A DNA stretch of 64,000 nt from Pseudocercospora fijiensis CIRAD86 (Eukaryota; Ascomycota; Dothideomycetes; Mycosphaerellales; Mycosphaerellaceae), in contig NW_006921539.1 in assembly GCF_000340215.1 (NCBI RefSeq), positions 188,471-252,470 of the forward strand. The letters run 5' to 3'. Made by a program: the position numbers and the translations under genes. A model generated the notes under the pieces. The model was not told where the DNA came from. It searched no databases and saw only the letters and a list, made by a program, of their open reading frames with translations. The stretch's first letter is position 1; every line of letters begins with the position of its first letter. Below are positions 1-11,746 of the stretch, in pieces.

Positions 1-1
1 G

Positions 2-136
2 TACCTCCTAAGATAGCAAGGCTATTTACCTAAATAGGACTCGTAGGAGGCTAAAGATTCCTTTAAGGATATAGCTAAGTTGTTAGATAAGTATTAGACT
101 AGTATAAAGAATAAGAAGAAGGCTAAGGGCCTATAA
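2..136 (+). pseudogene. Chromodomain at the C-terminus of a Gypsy pol (copy A), RIP-damaged
   Basis: Read from position 2, the frame gives a chromodomain-like pattern: YLLR, a stop where Trp is expected, QGYLP, then EAKDSFKDIAKLLDKY. The in-frame stops are TAG at expected Trp codons, the change RIP makes from TGG. The frame ends at 134-136. The same segment occurs at about 48,560-48,715 in copy C and reversed at about 18,130-18,300 in copy B. Chromodomains in fungal Gypsy integrases are known to steer insertion toward marked heterochromatin. The upstream part of pol lies off the left edge. Confidence 0.75.
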
Positions 137-616
137 TATCGCCTAGGAATAATACTACCCCGGGGTACTATTAGCTAACTAACTAGAGGCAAGTAATTGT
201 TAGTAATAAAGGATAATAAGACTATACTAGGCGCGCTACGACGCGTTACCTAATCGCCTACTCTTTTAAGGATTCTACCTCTTTACTAACGCGCCCTATA
301 GGTCTCTCTCTTATTCCTTCCTTCTATCGAGGCCTTAGGGCCTAGGCAATCGGCGAGGGCGGCGCGCTTATATATAAATAATAATAATAATAATAACGAC
401 GGCGCGGCCGGCGCGGCTATATTAGTAATAGTATTACGGAGTATATTGCTATTTAAGAAAGGAAGGACATAGCTATATTAGTAACGGTATTACCGAGTTG
501 TTATTAGTTAAAGAAGGAAATTAGAAGAAGGTAAAGTTAGCGCTAAGACGACTAGCGCCGCTATTATTAATATTACCTACTATTACTACTATACTTACGA
601 AGATAACCTTACTTAT

Positions 617-835
617 TATAAAGGAATACCCTTCTATACCGCCGAGACCCTTACTAGGTACCTATAAGGTATCCTAGAGGTGCCTCGCCGGTAACCCCGA
701 GTTACCTAACTCTTAGTACTATAGGATAAGGCGCCTATTCCTATCTCGAGAATCGCTCGTTCCTTAGGCGATATCGTTAAATGCTAAGACTACTATTTAC
801 TTATATTAATACTCCCTATATACTACTTCCTTATA
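617..835 (+). repeat. 5' LTR of Gypsy family 1
   Basis: Direct repeat of 27,807-28,025. Both copies contain the same core (cttctataccgccgagaccc and the ctactttaccgtata-like end region) and differ mainly by C/T and G/A changes. The terminal dinucleotides read TA...TA, as expected if TG...CA ends were hit by RIP. Confidence 0.85.
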
Positions 836-1906
836 GAATATCGCCTCTAAATCCTCCTTAGAAGTATAGCCGTACTAAGTACGACCTCTAAGTAGTAGTA
901 CCTACGTCGTCGGTACCTACTAGGCCCCTTTAAAGTGCCTCTAAGCTACCCGAAAGTACCTCTAACTAGCGTACCTACTTCTAACGTAGTACTACCTACT
1001 TATTAGTGCTATACCTCCTAAACGAAGTAGTAGGGCCGCCGGCGGAACTAGTATATCGTTATCTAAGAGAAAAGGTCCTAATATTAACCCTCTAGTAGAA
1101 GAACAAATATTCCCTACTAGACCTAGAGACTAACTTTAGGACGATAATAAAGAAGATAACGATACTACTCTAGACGATACTATAAGTACCTTAAAGGGAC
1201 CTCGTAGCTCCCGTATAAGTAGCCGTATAGAATCCGGTCCTAAAGAAGAGGATTAGAACCTAAACCCTTAGGCTAATACCTAGTAGATAGTAAAGAATAA
1301 TATTAATCGAGTTTCTCGACTTATTAATACCCTCGATACCTTACTACTAGAGGAATTAGAAGGCTAAGCTTTCGACGCTTACGTTTAGAAGCGTAAAACC
1401 CTTATAGATCTCCTTACCTCCTTTAAGAGTAAGATTACTATTAAAAGGAAGAGGGTAGAGACCGTCGACGAGACCGTAAGTCCCGCCGGCGCCTCGTAGG
1501 TACCTCTAGGGCCTCTAAGAGACCTCTTAATTAAGCTCTTTAAGAAAGATCCTCCCGAGCTTCTTACTATAAATAACTAAGCTTTTCTTAAGTAGGCCTA
1601 AGTATACGAGGCCCGCTTCTTCTATATAAATTATACCGATCGAGATAGTACTAGACGTACTTTATAGGCGACTAGTAAGGTTAAACTAGTAGAGATTACT
1701 ACTACCGTTAAACGGCGTATCTAATCGTATATAGATAACTATACTAAGTTTAGATAGTCCGAATGCAAAGAACTTATTAAAGATACTATTAGGCCTCCGG
1801 CTATATAGCGAGCCGAGAATGCTATATCCTACTAGGGTACTATATACTACGCTAATTAACTAGTAATAAAGTTCTACGCCTATATAAAGAAGGTCGAAAG
1901 CTAAAT

Positions 1907-2109
1907 TATTAAGATATTAATTAAGAGGCTATCTAAATTAATAACGAGTTAAGGAAGGAAAGAAGAAGCTCTTCTATAGAAGGGGCCTTTTATCCGCTCG
2001 GCGGAGGCCGCTTAGCGGAGTCCGTAGGCTTTAGATTACGTAATTCGGATTACGTAACCTTAAGTTACGTAATCTCGAATTTTATATATAAGTCGCTAAG
2101 ATCGTAATA
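1907..2109 (-). repeat. 3' LTR of Gypsy family 3
   Basis: Direct repeat of 13,610-13,812, with about four differences over 203 bp by eye, nearly all transitions. Starts tattaagatatt and ends gatcgtaata on the + strand. Confidence 0.9.
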
Positions 2110-3825
2110 GCACTCCCCCCCTTCGTAGGCGACGTCTACGGCGCTATTACTTATTATCCTTAGATTGTTACGATTATAGCAACTAAAAGTAGTACGCTTA
2201 GTCGTATTAGTACCGCGGAGTTAGTAATACGTAGTAGGCGCGGTTTGCGTAGGTATTAACGGTAATAGTCTTCTACTACTTCTTATATATTAGTAACGTC
2301 CTTAGTAGCTTCCTATATTAGCTTATTATAACCGATCTACTTTACCTTATATTATATATTATCCTTCTTTCCTTTCGAGTCTAATATCTATTCTACCTCC
2401 TATTCCTCGTTACTATCGATAATTAATAGTAGTAGCGGCTCGTATCGCTAACTAGGCACACTCGCTTTAGGTACTAGTATAAGGAGCGACGTATAAAATA
2501 TATCGTATACTCGTATTAAGTTAGGTAGCTTTAGCTAGTACGCGTATAGTAATACGATTTTAACGATCTTATATAGGCTAGAGTTCTTAACGTCGAGCTT
2601 AGCGTTTAGCCGGTCGGTACTTATACCTTTAAGGGATAGAAATACCTTATCGCTAACTTAGTACGTAGAAATAGGTCGATAGTATTAGTTAGCGGAGTCT
2701 TCTATACGAGACTATTAGTATCTTATCTACTCGATAAGGTAGGCTTCGAAGGTCTAAAAATAGTCTATCTAGGCCTAAGCGTTATAGTTAATTAGTAGGT
2801 CCTTTTCTAGTAATATTAAAGGCTCGCTTCCGAGGCGCGGATTGTAGCTATAACTAGCTTAGAAAGGTAATAACCTAGTAGTCTTAGATAGTACGTTATT
2901 TATTACGAATTCGGCGATAGGAAGCTATAAGCTCTAGTTATCTTACTCATAGTTAATATATAACTAGAGATATCTCTCGATAACCTCGTTTAATCGCTTA
3001 GTCTATTTATTAGTTTAAGGGTAATAAGTAGTTAAAAGGTTACGCTTAATATATAGGTACTTATATAAGTAGTTCTAGAACTTAGAGATAAACTACGTAC
3101 CGCGGTCTAAAGTAATAGCGTTAGGAAGGCTATAAAGCTTCTAAACGTACGTAAGGTAGATATCGGCAACCGCCTAAGCGCTTAAGTATCCTTTTTTATA
3201 TATAAATAGGATAAGATATCGTATCTTAGTTAATCGATCGACGACGATAAGGATCGAGTTATAACTAGAGCTATTAGAGAGGCCGGTAACGAAGTCTATT
3301 ATTACGCTCTTCTATTAAGTAGTTAGTATAGGTAGAGGGCGAAGGAGTCTACGTTTCGCCTACTACGACAATTTAGTCCGAAAATAGATATAGTAGGTAC
3401 TAACGTATTATTTAATATCTTTATATATTCGCGGCTAGTAGTAACTACGGCTAGTAAAATAGAATATTTTTATAATACCGAAGTACCCGGTAGTAGAATA
3501 GTCGTAGTATATATAGATAATATCGGTATAGAGTAATCTATCTATTTCCTTAGTCTCTAGTATATAGAAGTAATTATAGTAAAATAGAAAATTATCTTTA
3601 ATTTCGTAATTCGAGAAGAATAAAAGAAGATTATTAGAGGGATTCGACCCGCTATAAAGATATCCCTTTACTTATTAGAAAAAGGCGTCTTTAATCGAGG
3701 CCTCTCGAATTCGCTTAGTAATACTCTCGGCGTTAATTAAAGTCTTAGCGCCGAGGGATTCTATAGCAAATATAACCGTATTATCGCTAGCGGCGTCGAT
3801 ACGAGCTTTTACAAATTAGGGTTTA

Positions 3826-3855
3826 CCCTAACCCTAACTCTAACCCTAACCCTAA
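3826..3855 (+). repeat. Interstitial telomere-type CCCTAA tract 1
   Basis: About five units of CCCTAA with one CTCTAA variant. On the - strand this is TTAGGG, the usual filamentous-fungal telomere unit. It lies inside Gypsy family 3 between RNase H and integrase, not at a chromosome end. Confidence 0.85.
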
Positions 3856-3935
3856 GGGTCGTTACCGTAAAAAACGTAAAAGTCGTTAAATCGTCCGTTT
3901 CTTCGAGAACCGTAGTTATTTACCTTAGGGTTACG

Positions 3936-3980
3936 TAACCCTAACCCTAACTCTAGCTCTAACTCTAACCCTAACCCTAA
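3936..3980 (+). repeat. Interstitial telomere-type CCCTAA tract 2
   Basis: About seven units, three of them CTCTAA or CTCTAG variants, 80 bp from tract 1. A single ttaggg in the opposite sense sits just before it (about 3,925-3,930), giving a small inverted arrangement. Confidence 0.85.
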
Positions 3981-4985
3981 GGAGAAGATTTTATAGGCGG
4001 CAGATCGGAGGTCTACTACTAGGTTATATAGCTTTAGTACGAGTTAGTAGTTATACTTAATATATAGGTCTTCTATCGATAAGAATAGATCGGCGAAGCG
4101 ATATATAAGCGAGTCTAGCTTAGCTCTTTATTTACTAAGGTAGTATATAATCTCGAAATTAAACCTACTAAGGAACTCGCTCTAGCGAGCTTAGCAGCGG
4201 TTAAGTTGCTTAGTAGATATATAGAACTATAGGTTACGGTAATTAGTAATAATATAAATAGGTCCTTTATTAGACTAATAGCCTTCTAATTTAAATTTCT
4301 AAGACTCGAAGGCCTTAATAATAGCGAGAAGCTTTTTATTATAGATCTTATAATTATATTTAGTAAATATTATCTTTTTTAAGAAGTAGGCGACGGGCTT
4401 CTATATACCGTTAGTATATAACTAAAATATAATACTAGTAGTAATATAATCGGAAGCGTTAGTCTCGATTATTACTAGTAGGTCTAGATTATAATAGGCT
4501 AATACGGGTATAGAGGTAAAGGCGGCCTTAAGCTAGTCGAAGGCGTCTTAGTAAGCCGCTATTTATATAAAAGGAGTATCTTTATAAGTTAATAGGACTA
4601 TAGGCTTTACGATTTACGCGAAGTTATAAATAAAGTAGCGATAGAAGTTTACGAAGCTAAGGAAGGACTATATATCCTTAACGTTAGTAGGAATAGGCTA
4701 GTTATATACGGCCTCGATTTTCTCGTCGTTTATATAGATACTATCGATACTAATAATAAGGCCTAGGTACTTAACTATTATTACCTCGAACTCCGATTTC
4801 GATACGTTAGCTTATAATCCGGCCTTTAGGAGCGCGTCTATTACTTAGCGTACGTAATAGTAGTATTCTTCGATAGAGTTAGAATAGATAAGTACGTCGT
4901 CTAGGTATATAGTATAAAATACGTCGAGGAAGGGCCGGAGAGCGTCGTTAATATATTATTAGAAAGTTAATAGTACGTTATATAG

Positions 4986-7900
4986 ATAGATAGATATTTC
5001 ATTTGCCTATTATAGTGCCTTTCGGCCTATGTAGGTCTGTTTCTATATATTGTTTTAGGTAGGAAACCAACTTAGTTAGTAAAAACCTCCCTCCTGTCCT
5101 ATTTATAAGTATTAATCTTCCTCGTTTCCTTATTCTCCTTCCTCTAGGGTGTACTAGTGTTATAGTTATTACCCTCTGACTACCTTGCCTGCTACCCTGC
5201 CCTTCTTTCCCCCTCTTCTTCCCTCCTTCTTATCTACTCCTTAGTTTCCCTTACTAGTGCGAATTGTTATACAAATCCCTGTTTAATAATCTATTTTACT
5301 ATCCTCTTTAGGTCCTCTTTGCTCTAGATTAGCTTATCGTATTCCCTTTCTATTGCTTTTAGTCTCTAATTACTTCTGCCTTCTAACTATTAAGGGCAGA
5401 CTAGCAGTATATGCTTAGGGTTCTAAGATTGGTAGCTATATTAGTAAGCCCTACTTTCAATTCCTAGGACGTTTCTTCTAAACAGGTAAGATCTAAGTCT
5501 AATATATTCAGATCTGATTTAGATAGCTAGGCTTGCCTCGGCCCTATTTAGGTCCTTGTAGAGCTAGTAGTTATGTTAACTAAATTTGATTAGCGCCTTT
5601 AGGGTTCCTAGTCTAACTTGTGTTTTGTTCTATTCCTACTCCTATAGGTATCTAGCAATTGATTCTACTAGGCTTTATTTCTCTCCCTTTAGCTTGTCTT
5701 CCTTTAGCCTTATATTTAGTCCCTAAAGCTCTTTCTCTAGCATTTCTCTTATTAAGACTCTATATTGCTCTAGGTCTTTAACTTTCTAGGGAGTTATTTA
5801 TAGTCTATCTCGCCTCCTAGTCCTAATATACTAGGCTTTTATCTTGTCTAGTGCTTTTTAGATAGTCTGTTAGGCTAGGTATTCTATTGTCTTTGCTATA
5901 TATTAGTATCTTAGTCCCTTAAAGTATTGTTTGACTAGTAGGATCCCTAATTCTATTTCTACTACCCTTATTAGTATAGTTTTGTATGCTCCTAGGATTT
6001 TCTTTAGGCTTTGGGTTTAGGACCTACTAACTAGTTACTTAATCCTCTTTAGTGTTTTCTCCTAGGCTGTCTATATCTGTACTCTATATAGCATTGCTAG
6101 CTTAACAATTGCTTTGTATATAACTTTAGCTTTCTCGAACGTAGCCCCCTATATAGAGGCTATAAGCCTATTAATAGATTGTATATTAGTATCTGCCCTC
6201 TACTTTGCCTTCTTTACTTATAGTCCCTAATTTAGTTTTGGATCTAGCTAGATCCCTAGTACTCTAAGCTCTACTAATAGTTAGGTTTTAAAGCCTTAGA
6301 TAGTGATTGATTGCTTTATATTATAGGTTAATTTAGCCTTACTAAAGTAGATAAGCTAGTACTTTTCTAGGGCGAATTTTGCTCCGTACCTCCTTACCTA
6401 TTTCTTACACTCTTAGTGCTTCTCTTCTAGGATCTTGCAGTTTGTTTCTGTTGTCTTAGACTAGGCTAGGATGTTTGTGTTATCTACAAACGGTAACAAA
6501 CCCTAATGCTAATATGTTTTTTGATTCTAGGAGTAGGAGTAGGTCTACTATAAAGATAAGGAAGAGGATTAGGGAGAGTATTAATCCTTAGGGGATTCCC
6601 TTTTTAGTTAGTATTAGGTCTAATTTGAATTTACCTAGAATAAGCTATATTAATCTTTCCTATAGGAAGGACTAGATAAATTAGATTATCTAGCTTAGTA
6701 TAGCTTTCTATCTAAGTATATATAGGAGCCTTTTATAGGAGACATTGTTAAAGGCTCCTAAGATATTAAGGGAGAGGAGGGTTGCTACCTAGTTTTAACT
6801 ATAGTACTAGATATGCTTAATCTGTTCTATAATTAGTTCTATAGCTATTAGTATTAACCTCTTCTTTCTTCCTCCTATCTAGCCTTTAGGAAGGATATTC
6901 CTTTCCTCGGTAAAGGTTGTTAGCCTTTTAGCGACAATTTTTTCTAGTACCTTGCCTATTGTATTAAATAGGGCTATTAGTCTATAAGCCTTAAGCTATA
7001 TATAGTCTTCCTTCTAAGGCTTCCTTAGCACTACTGTTAGGGACTTCCTAAATAGTCTTAGGTAGTGTCCTAGTGCTAGGCTTTATAAAAAGATATTAGC
7101 TAGTACTAGGGCTAGCCCCTTCCTATATGCTTTTAGAAGTTTGTTGTAGATCTTGTCTTCTCCTAGTACCTTATTGCCTGGAATTTTCTTTAGGATCCTT
7201 TTAATAGTTTCGGGTTTAACCTAGGTGTCTCTTAGTGTGCCTAGTAGTAGAGTCTCTTGTTCTTTCTCCTTTATATCTAATAGGTCTGCTTGTACTTTTC
7301 TATAGAAGAAGTGTTAGCCTAGGGCTCTTACTTTCCCTTCTATTATAGTCTGCATTTGTCCTTATTAGTCTATAATGTCCGGGAATTATAGTAGTATGTC
7401 CTTATCCTGTTTAGGTCTCCTTGCCTATTTAGCTATCCTCTATATCTCCTCTAGTTTCTTTGTAATTATTCCTATTATAGATCTCTATTCTTGTATCTTG
7501 TCTTTCTTAATCTAGATCTTCTTTTCTTAGTAGGCTTTATTGTAGTTGTCCTATGCTTCCTAGGTATAGGTTTGTATCTACTGCCTCCTAGCCTTCCTTA
7601 CTGCTTTAACCTTCCTTATATACTTATTAGTCTAGTATAGTTGCTAGTATAGTAAATGTTTCTTTACTAGGGTATGCTTTCTAGCTACCTGTTTTAGGAT
7701 TCCTATTAGTTCTTCTACTGCCTTATTAATGTCCTCTAGCTTTAGTAGGTACTTTGTTAAGAGTTCCTCTAGTTTTAGGTCCCTTTCTAGTTCCTCCCTA
7801 ATCCTGCCCTATTAGGCACCTTTCTAGTTAAGCTTCTCCTCTAGTTCCCTTTCCTAATTAGCTTAGACATTTAGCTCAATCTGTACCGGGAAGTGGTCTA

Positions 7901-9950
7901 ATAATTCTTCTAGTTCCTAGTTAACCCTATATCTTGTAATCCTGTTCCTAATCTAATATAATATAAAGTATAGGTCTAGTATGCTGCTACTTCCTCTTGC
8001 CTCCTAGGTAATTAGTCCCTTTAGGGTAACAATTTCTATTCCTTCCCTCTCTAATATATCAATTAGTCTTCCTACTAGGAAGTAGTAAGCTAGGGTAAAG
8101 TCTAAGCCCTAGAGGGGGTAGTAGAGGTTGAAATCCCTAAGTAGGATTTAGTAGGTGTTCCCCTAGATAACTCTAGGTAGTCTTTCTAGGGTTTTTAGTT
8201 AGGTACTGCTTCTTAAGTCTAGTAGTAGGTTGTATATACAGTAGACTTAGAGTGTACCTTAGGATGTCTCTATTTGAACTAATATTAGGTCCCTATCCTC
8301 CTATAGTATAGCCTACTAGGTTTCTGTATCTATCTCCTTACTAATATAGATATATATCCTTAGGGCTCCCTAGTTGTAGATAATTGGGTAGTATCTTAGG
8401 TCTTTAACTATTGCTAGTCTCTTTATATATAGGTTGAGCTAGGGCTCTTAGATTACAATAATGTAATGTTCTTTTAGGTTTAGTGCTTAAAGGAAGCTCC
8501 TCTGCACCTTGTCTTTACTTTTGTTAACATTGTACTATATAATGTTTAGTAATATTGCAATGTTTATTAGGTTTCGTCTATATTATTTCCCTATAAGTTT
8601 TCCTTTAGTCTTCCCTTACTTTAGACTAATATTTGACTAAGCTTTGTCTGCCCTACTTCCTTTCCTGTAATGTTAAGGTATCTTAGTCTCCCTAGTTGCT
8701 AGTAACTCTCTTATACTAGTAAGGCCCTAAATGTAAACCTATTATCTTGTCTAGACCTCTTTTGTAGCACTTAGCTAGGTTGCTTCTGCACCTAGCTGCC
8801 CTAGCTTATTATATATCTTTTTAGTGTATTAATTCTAGCTTCCTTTGCCTTCCTAGCTGCCTATATTCTTACTAGGCATTCCTTCGCCTAAGAGGGGTGT
8901 CTTTTAGTGCAGTATATATATCTTGCTTCTCCCTTATATGCTTTGCATTCTTTGACCTAGTAATCCCCTATATAATAGGAGCAGGTGTTAGTTGTCTTTA
9001 TACACTTTGCTGCTAAGTGCCTATAGTGTTAATATTTAAAGCACTACATTATCCTATAGTTGCTTCTATGTATCTCTGTTTCCAATCTTTTAAAGTCCTA
9101 GAACAACCCCTAGTCTAGCACTATATTAGCTTGCTCTGTACTCCCTACCTAGATAATTAGGGAAGACTGCTTCTTAGTCTCTTCGATTTTCCTTTTAATC
9201 TATACTACTTTTGTGATCTTTAGGCCTAGGTATGTAGCTTAGTTTTGTCTCTATAGGCTCTTAATATCCTATTCTTCCTTAAAGCTTCTTATTATACTAT
9301 AGGCTATAATTATAAATTGCTGTTAGGAGACCTTTGCTGTTTTCCCTATCTTAGTTGTCTATTCTTTTTGTATTTCTAGCTTCTTTTTGTCCTGCTCTTA
9401 TGCTATAAATAGCTTAATTACCCCTTTACCTTCGTTCCTAGCCCTAATTACCTCTTTAACTGTAATTCTTTCTACAATCTCTTTCCCTATAAGTCCTTAG
9501 ATTTCCTTTTGCTCCTATAGGTCCGTAATGTAGACTCTAACTACTGTCCTCGGGGGTTTTAGCGCCTCCTAACTAGCTACTGCTACCTAGGTGCGGTAGT
9601 TTAGGCTTGTCTCCTATTGTTTCTTCGTAATCTTTGCTGTAACTGTATTAGCTACCTTTGTAATTACGTAGCTTGCCTAGTTATAGATTGCTTTTAGTCC
9701 TCTAAGGAGTTCTAAGATTATTATCCTATATGCCCTCTTAGGGGTTCTTCTATCTTCCGCCTTTAGTACCTCCTCTGCCCTAGTATACAGTGCTTTCTAT
9801 TCGTCCTCCCTTCCTTCTTAACTGTCCTCCCTTCGTCTCTAATTGTTCGCTGCCATTTTTTTTTTTTAACCTCTAACTATTCGGCAAAGGATATATAGTT
9901 GTCGTAGCGTATAGAGCACACTACTAGATCGTTTTCGGCTATTAAACGGT
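4986..9950 (-). mobile_element. Tad1-like LINE (non-LTR retrotransposon) inserted in Gypsy family 3 RT
   Basis: The 4,965-bp element is bounded by a 15-bp duplication, tagtacgttatatag, at 4,971-4,985 and 9,951-9,965. On the - strand a first ATG follows an A-run (9,857-9,868, T-run on +). An ORF1-like CCHC knuckle remains near 9,040-8,995 as CFKY-stop-HYRHLAAKC. The RT active site near 6,490-6,460 reads FVDNTNILA then TAG, where FVDDTNILAW is typical of fungal LINEs. The Asp-to-Asn change and the Trp stop are both TpG to TpA. The 3' end carries a short (CTAT)n tail rather than a long poly-A. Confidence 0.9.
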
Positions 9951-11700
9951 TAGTACGTTATATAGCCCGAACGGTATAACCTTATATTCAAAGAGGCCGT
10001 ATCGAGTACGGAAGGCTATTTTCTACTCGTAGCCTAGTTCGATATAGAGTTAGTTAAATACTAAGATAATATCGAGTTTAGTATATACTACTATCTTACT
10101 TAACCGATCGAGTATCTCTTAGATAAGAGGGATTAGATATCTATTCTTTACCGTAATCTCGTTTAGCTTACGATAGTCTACGTAGAATCGTAAACCTCTA
10201 CTAGGTTTCTTAATAAATAGTACTAGCGAAGAGTACTATAAGGTTAATACTTAAATAAACCCCTTATCGAGGTTGTCCTTTAAATAGTTACGTAGGACTT
10301 CTAATTCCTCGTACGATATACTATAGAGCGGGCTATACGTCGTTTCCTTACCTTTAATAATATCGATATAGTAATTTTACCTAGGTCGATACGATAGTAG
10401 CTTCTTCGTATCTTCCTACGAGAATAATATTAACCTACCGTAGTAGTACTAAGGGACTTTATCGGTAGGATTAATATACTTCTTCTTAGCTATTTCTTTC
10501 TCTATATCCCGTAGCGATATAGCGAATACGAATAAATCCTTCTTCTTTATTTACTAGTTAAAGACCTACGTACTTATAGGAGCTATAGTTATACCGGCGA
10601 TATAGATAAGCGGCGGTAATAAACGTTTTAGCGCTAGTCGCGGCGATAGATATAGCGGAGGTAAGGGTAGAGATAAGAACTATATCGATACTAACCGGCG
10701 CGTTAGATAGTCGCGCTATATATAATATCTTCGTATCGAGTCGATAAGTTTTACCGTATCGGTATTATCTAATAGATTACGAGCTAATTACTACTATTAA
10801 TAGTATTGTATTGCTATAGGCTCGGCGTAAGCTAGCGTATCGTTATCTTTGCGATCGGATAGGCCGTAGGTACGAACGATAGTATATAAGTCGTTATAGT
10901 ATTCCTTATAATAGTTAGAGTTAAACTATACTCGGTTAAGCTTCTAGTCGATACGAGGGTTATACTTATTAAGCTATAGGCGGCCGAGAATAATAGGATA
11001 GTGTCCTAGCATAGTAAGGTAGAAGGCCCTATATTCGATATAGCTATTAATATTAACGGTCGCTCTAGTATACTAAGTAACGTTAGCTATAAAGCTACCG
11101 TTAAAGGTAGTTAATCTACGAGGCTCCTTTAGGTTATAGATAGGGAGTTAGTATTAGTATACGTAATATAAGTCGATAAAAGATAAACCGGTATAACCGC
11201 AATTAACTATTACTAATAATTAATATTCGATATTCTACCCTATATCTAGTACGCTAGACTAAGGTTTATTACGAGCCGTTAAAGTATAATATAAGACGAG
11301 ATATTAATTATCGCCCTTAGGTATAATACTTCCTAATAATACTAATAAACTAATCTTTAAATCTTTCTACTATCGATATTTCTTTCTATAATTATAGTAT
11401 AGGCTCTTCGGAAATAACGGTATAGATAACTCTATCGGTATAGGCTCTTAAACGCGACTTTATTTAAGAGCTATACTTTTCTCTCCTTATCGCTACTATT
11501 AGCGTTCTTATTATTAGTAGGAGATAAATCGGTCGGATTAGTAGCGGCGGTACTAAAGGCGGAAACGTTAGTATTTAGACAATTACTACGGCCTTAAGCG
11601 CGGCGGATAAGCTCTAGATAAGTAGTATTAGAGTAGACGTAGTTACTACTATAGAAGCGGTATAAACCCTCGTAGCGGCGGCGATCTCTCTCTTCGATCG
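9951..11700 (-). pseudogene. Gypsy family 3 pol, N-terminal half (protease and start of RT)
   Basis: On the - strand the RT fingers region reads AFRTRYGLFEYKVIPFGL just before the LINE boundary at 9,950. The expected continuation (NVLLTF and onward) is found on the far side of the LINE at 4,985 and lower. This shows one coding frame split by the insertion. The upstream aspartic protease region lies near 11,200 but is too decayed to score residue by residue. Confidence 0.75.
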
Positions 11701-11716
11701 TTACGTAGCGACTATT

Positions 11717-11746
11717 ACCCTAACCCTAACCCTAACCCTAACCCTA
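11717..11746 (+). repeat. Interstitial telomere-type CCCTAA tract 3
   Basis: Five nearly perfect CCCTAA units inside the gag/protease part of Gypsy family 3, in the same sense as tracts 1 and 2. It is 7.7 kb from tract 2, or about 2.8 kb once the LINE is removed. Confidence 0.85.

Larger units (their letters stand above)
2240..4985 (-). pseudogene. Gypsy family 3 pol, C-terminal half (end of RT, RNase H, integrase, chromodomain)
   Basis: On the - strand, RT catalytic motif YLDDVLIYS (4,887-4,907) is intact. It is followed by an RNase H-like region (NKKLLAIIKAFES near 4,340) and an integrase core with a readable stretch, LPIAEFVINN, near 2,910. A chromodomain-like end (KVK, stop, IGY) lies near 2,330. 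Stops are mostly TAG/TAA at expected Trp and Gln codons. The N-terminal half is displaced to 9,951-11,700 by the LINE. This is a dead protein gene. Confidence 0.8.

Noticed and set aside
3826..3980. True chromosome end
   Set aside because: The tracts are short, degenerate and embedded in a retrotransposon with sequence continuing on both sides.
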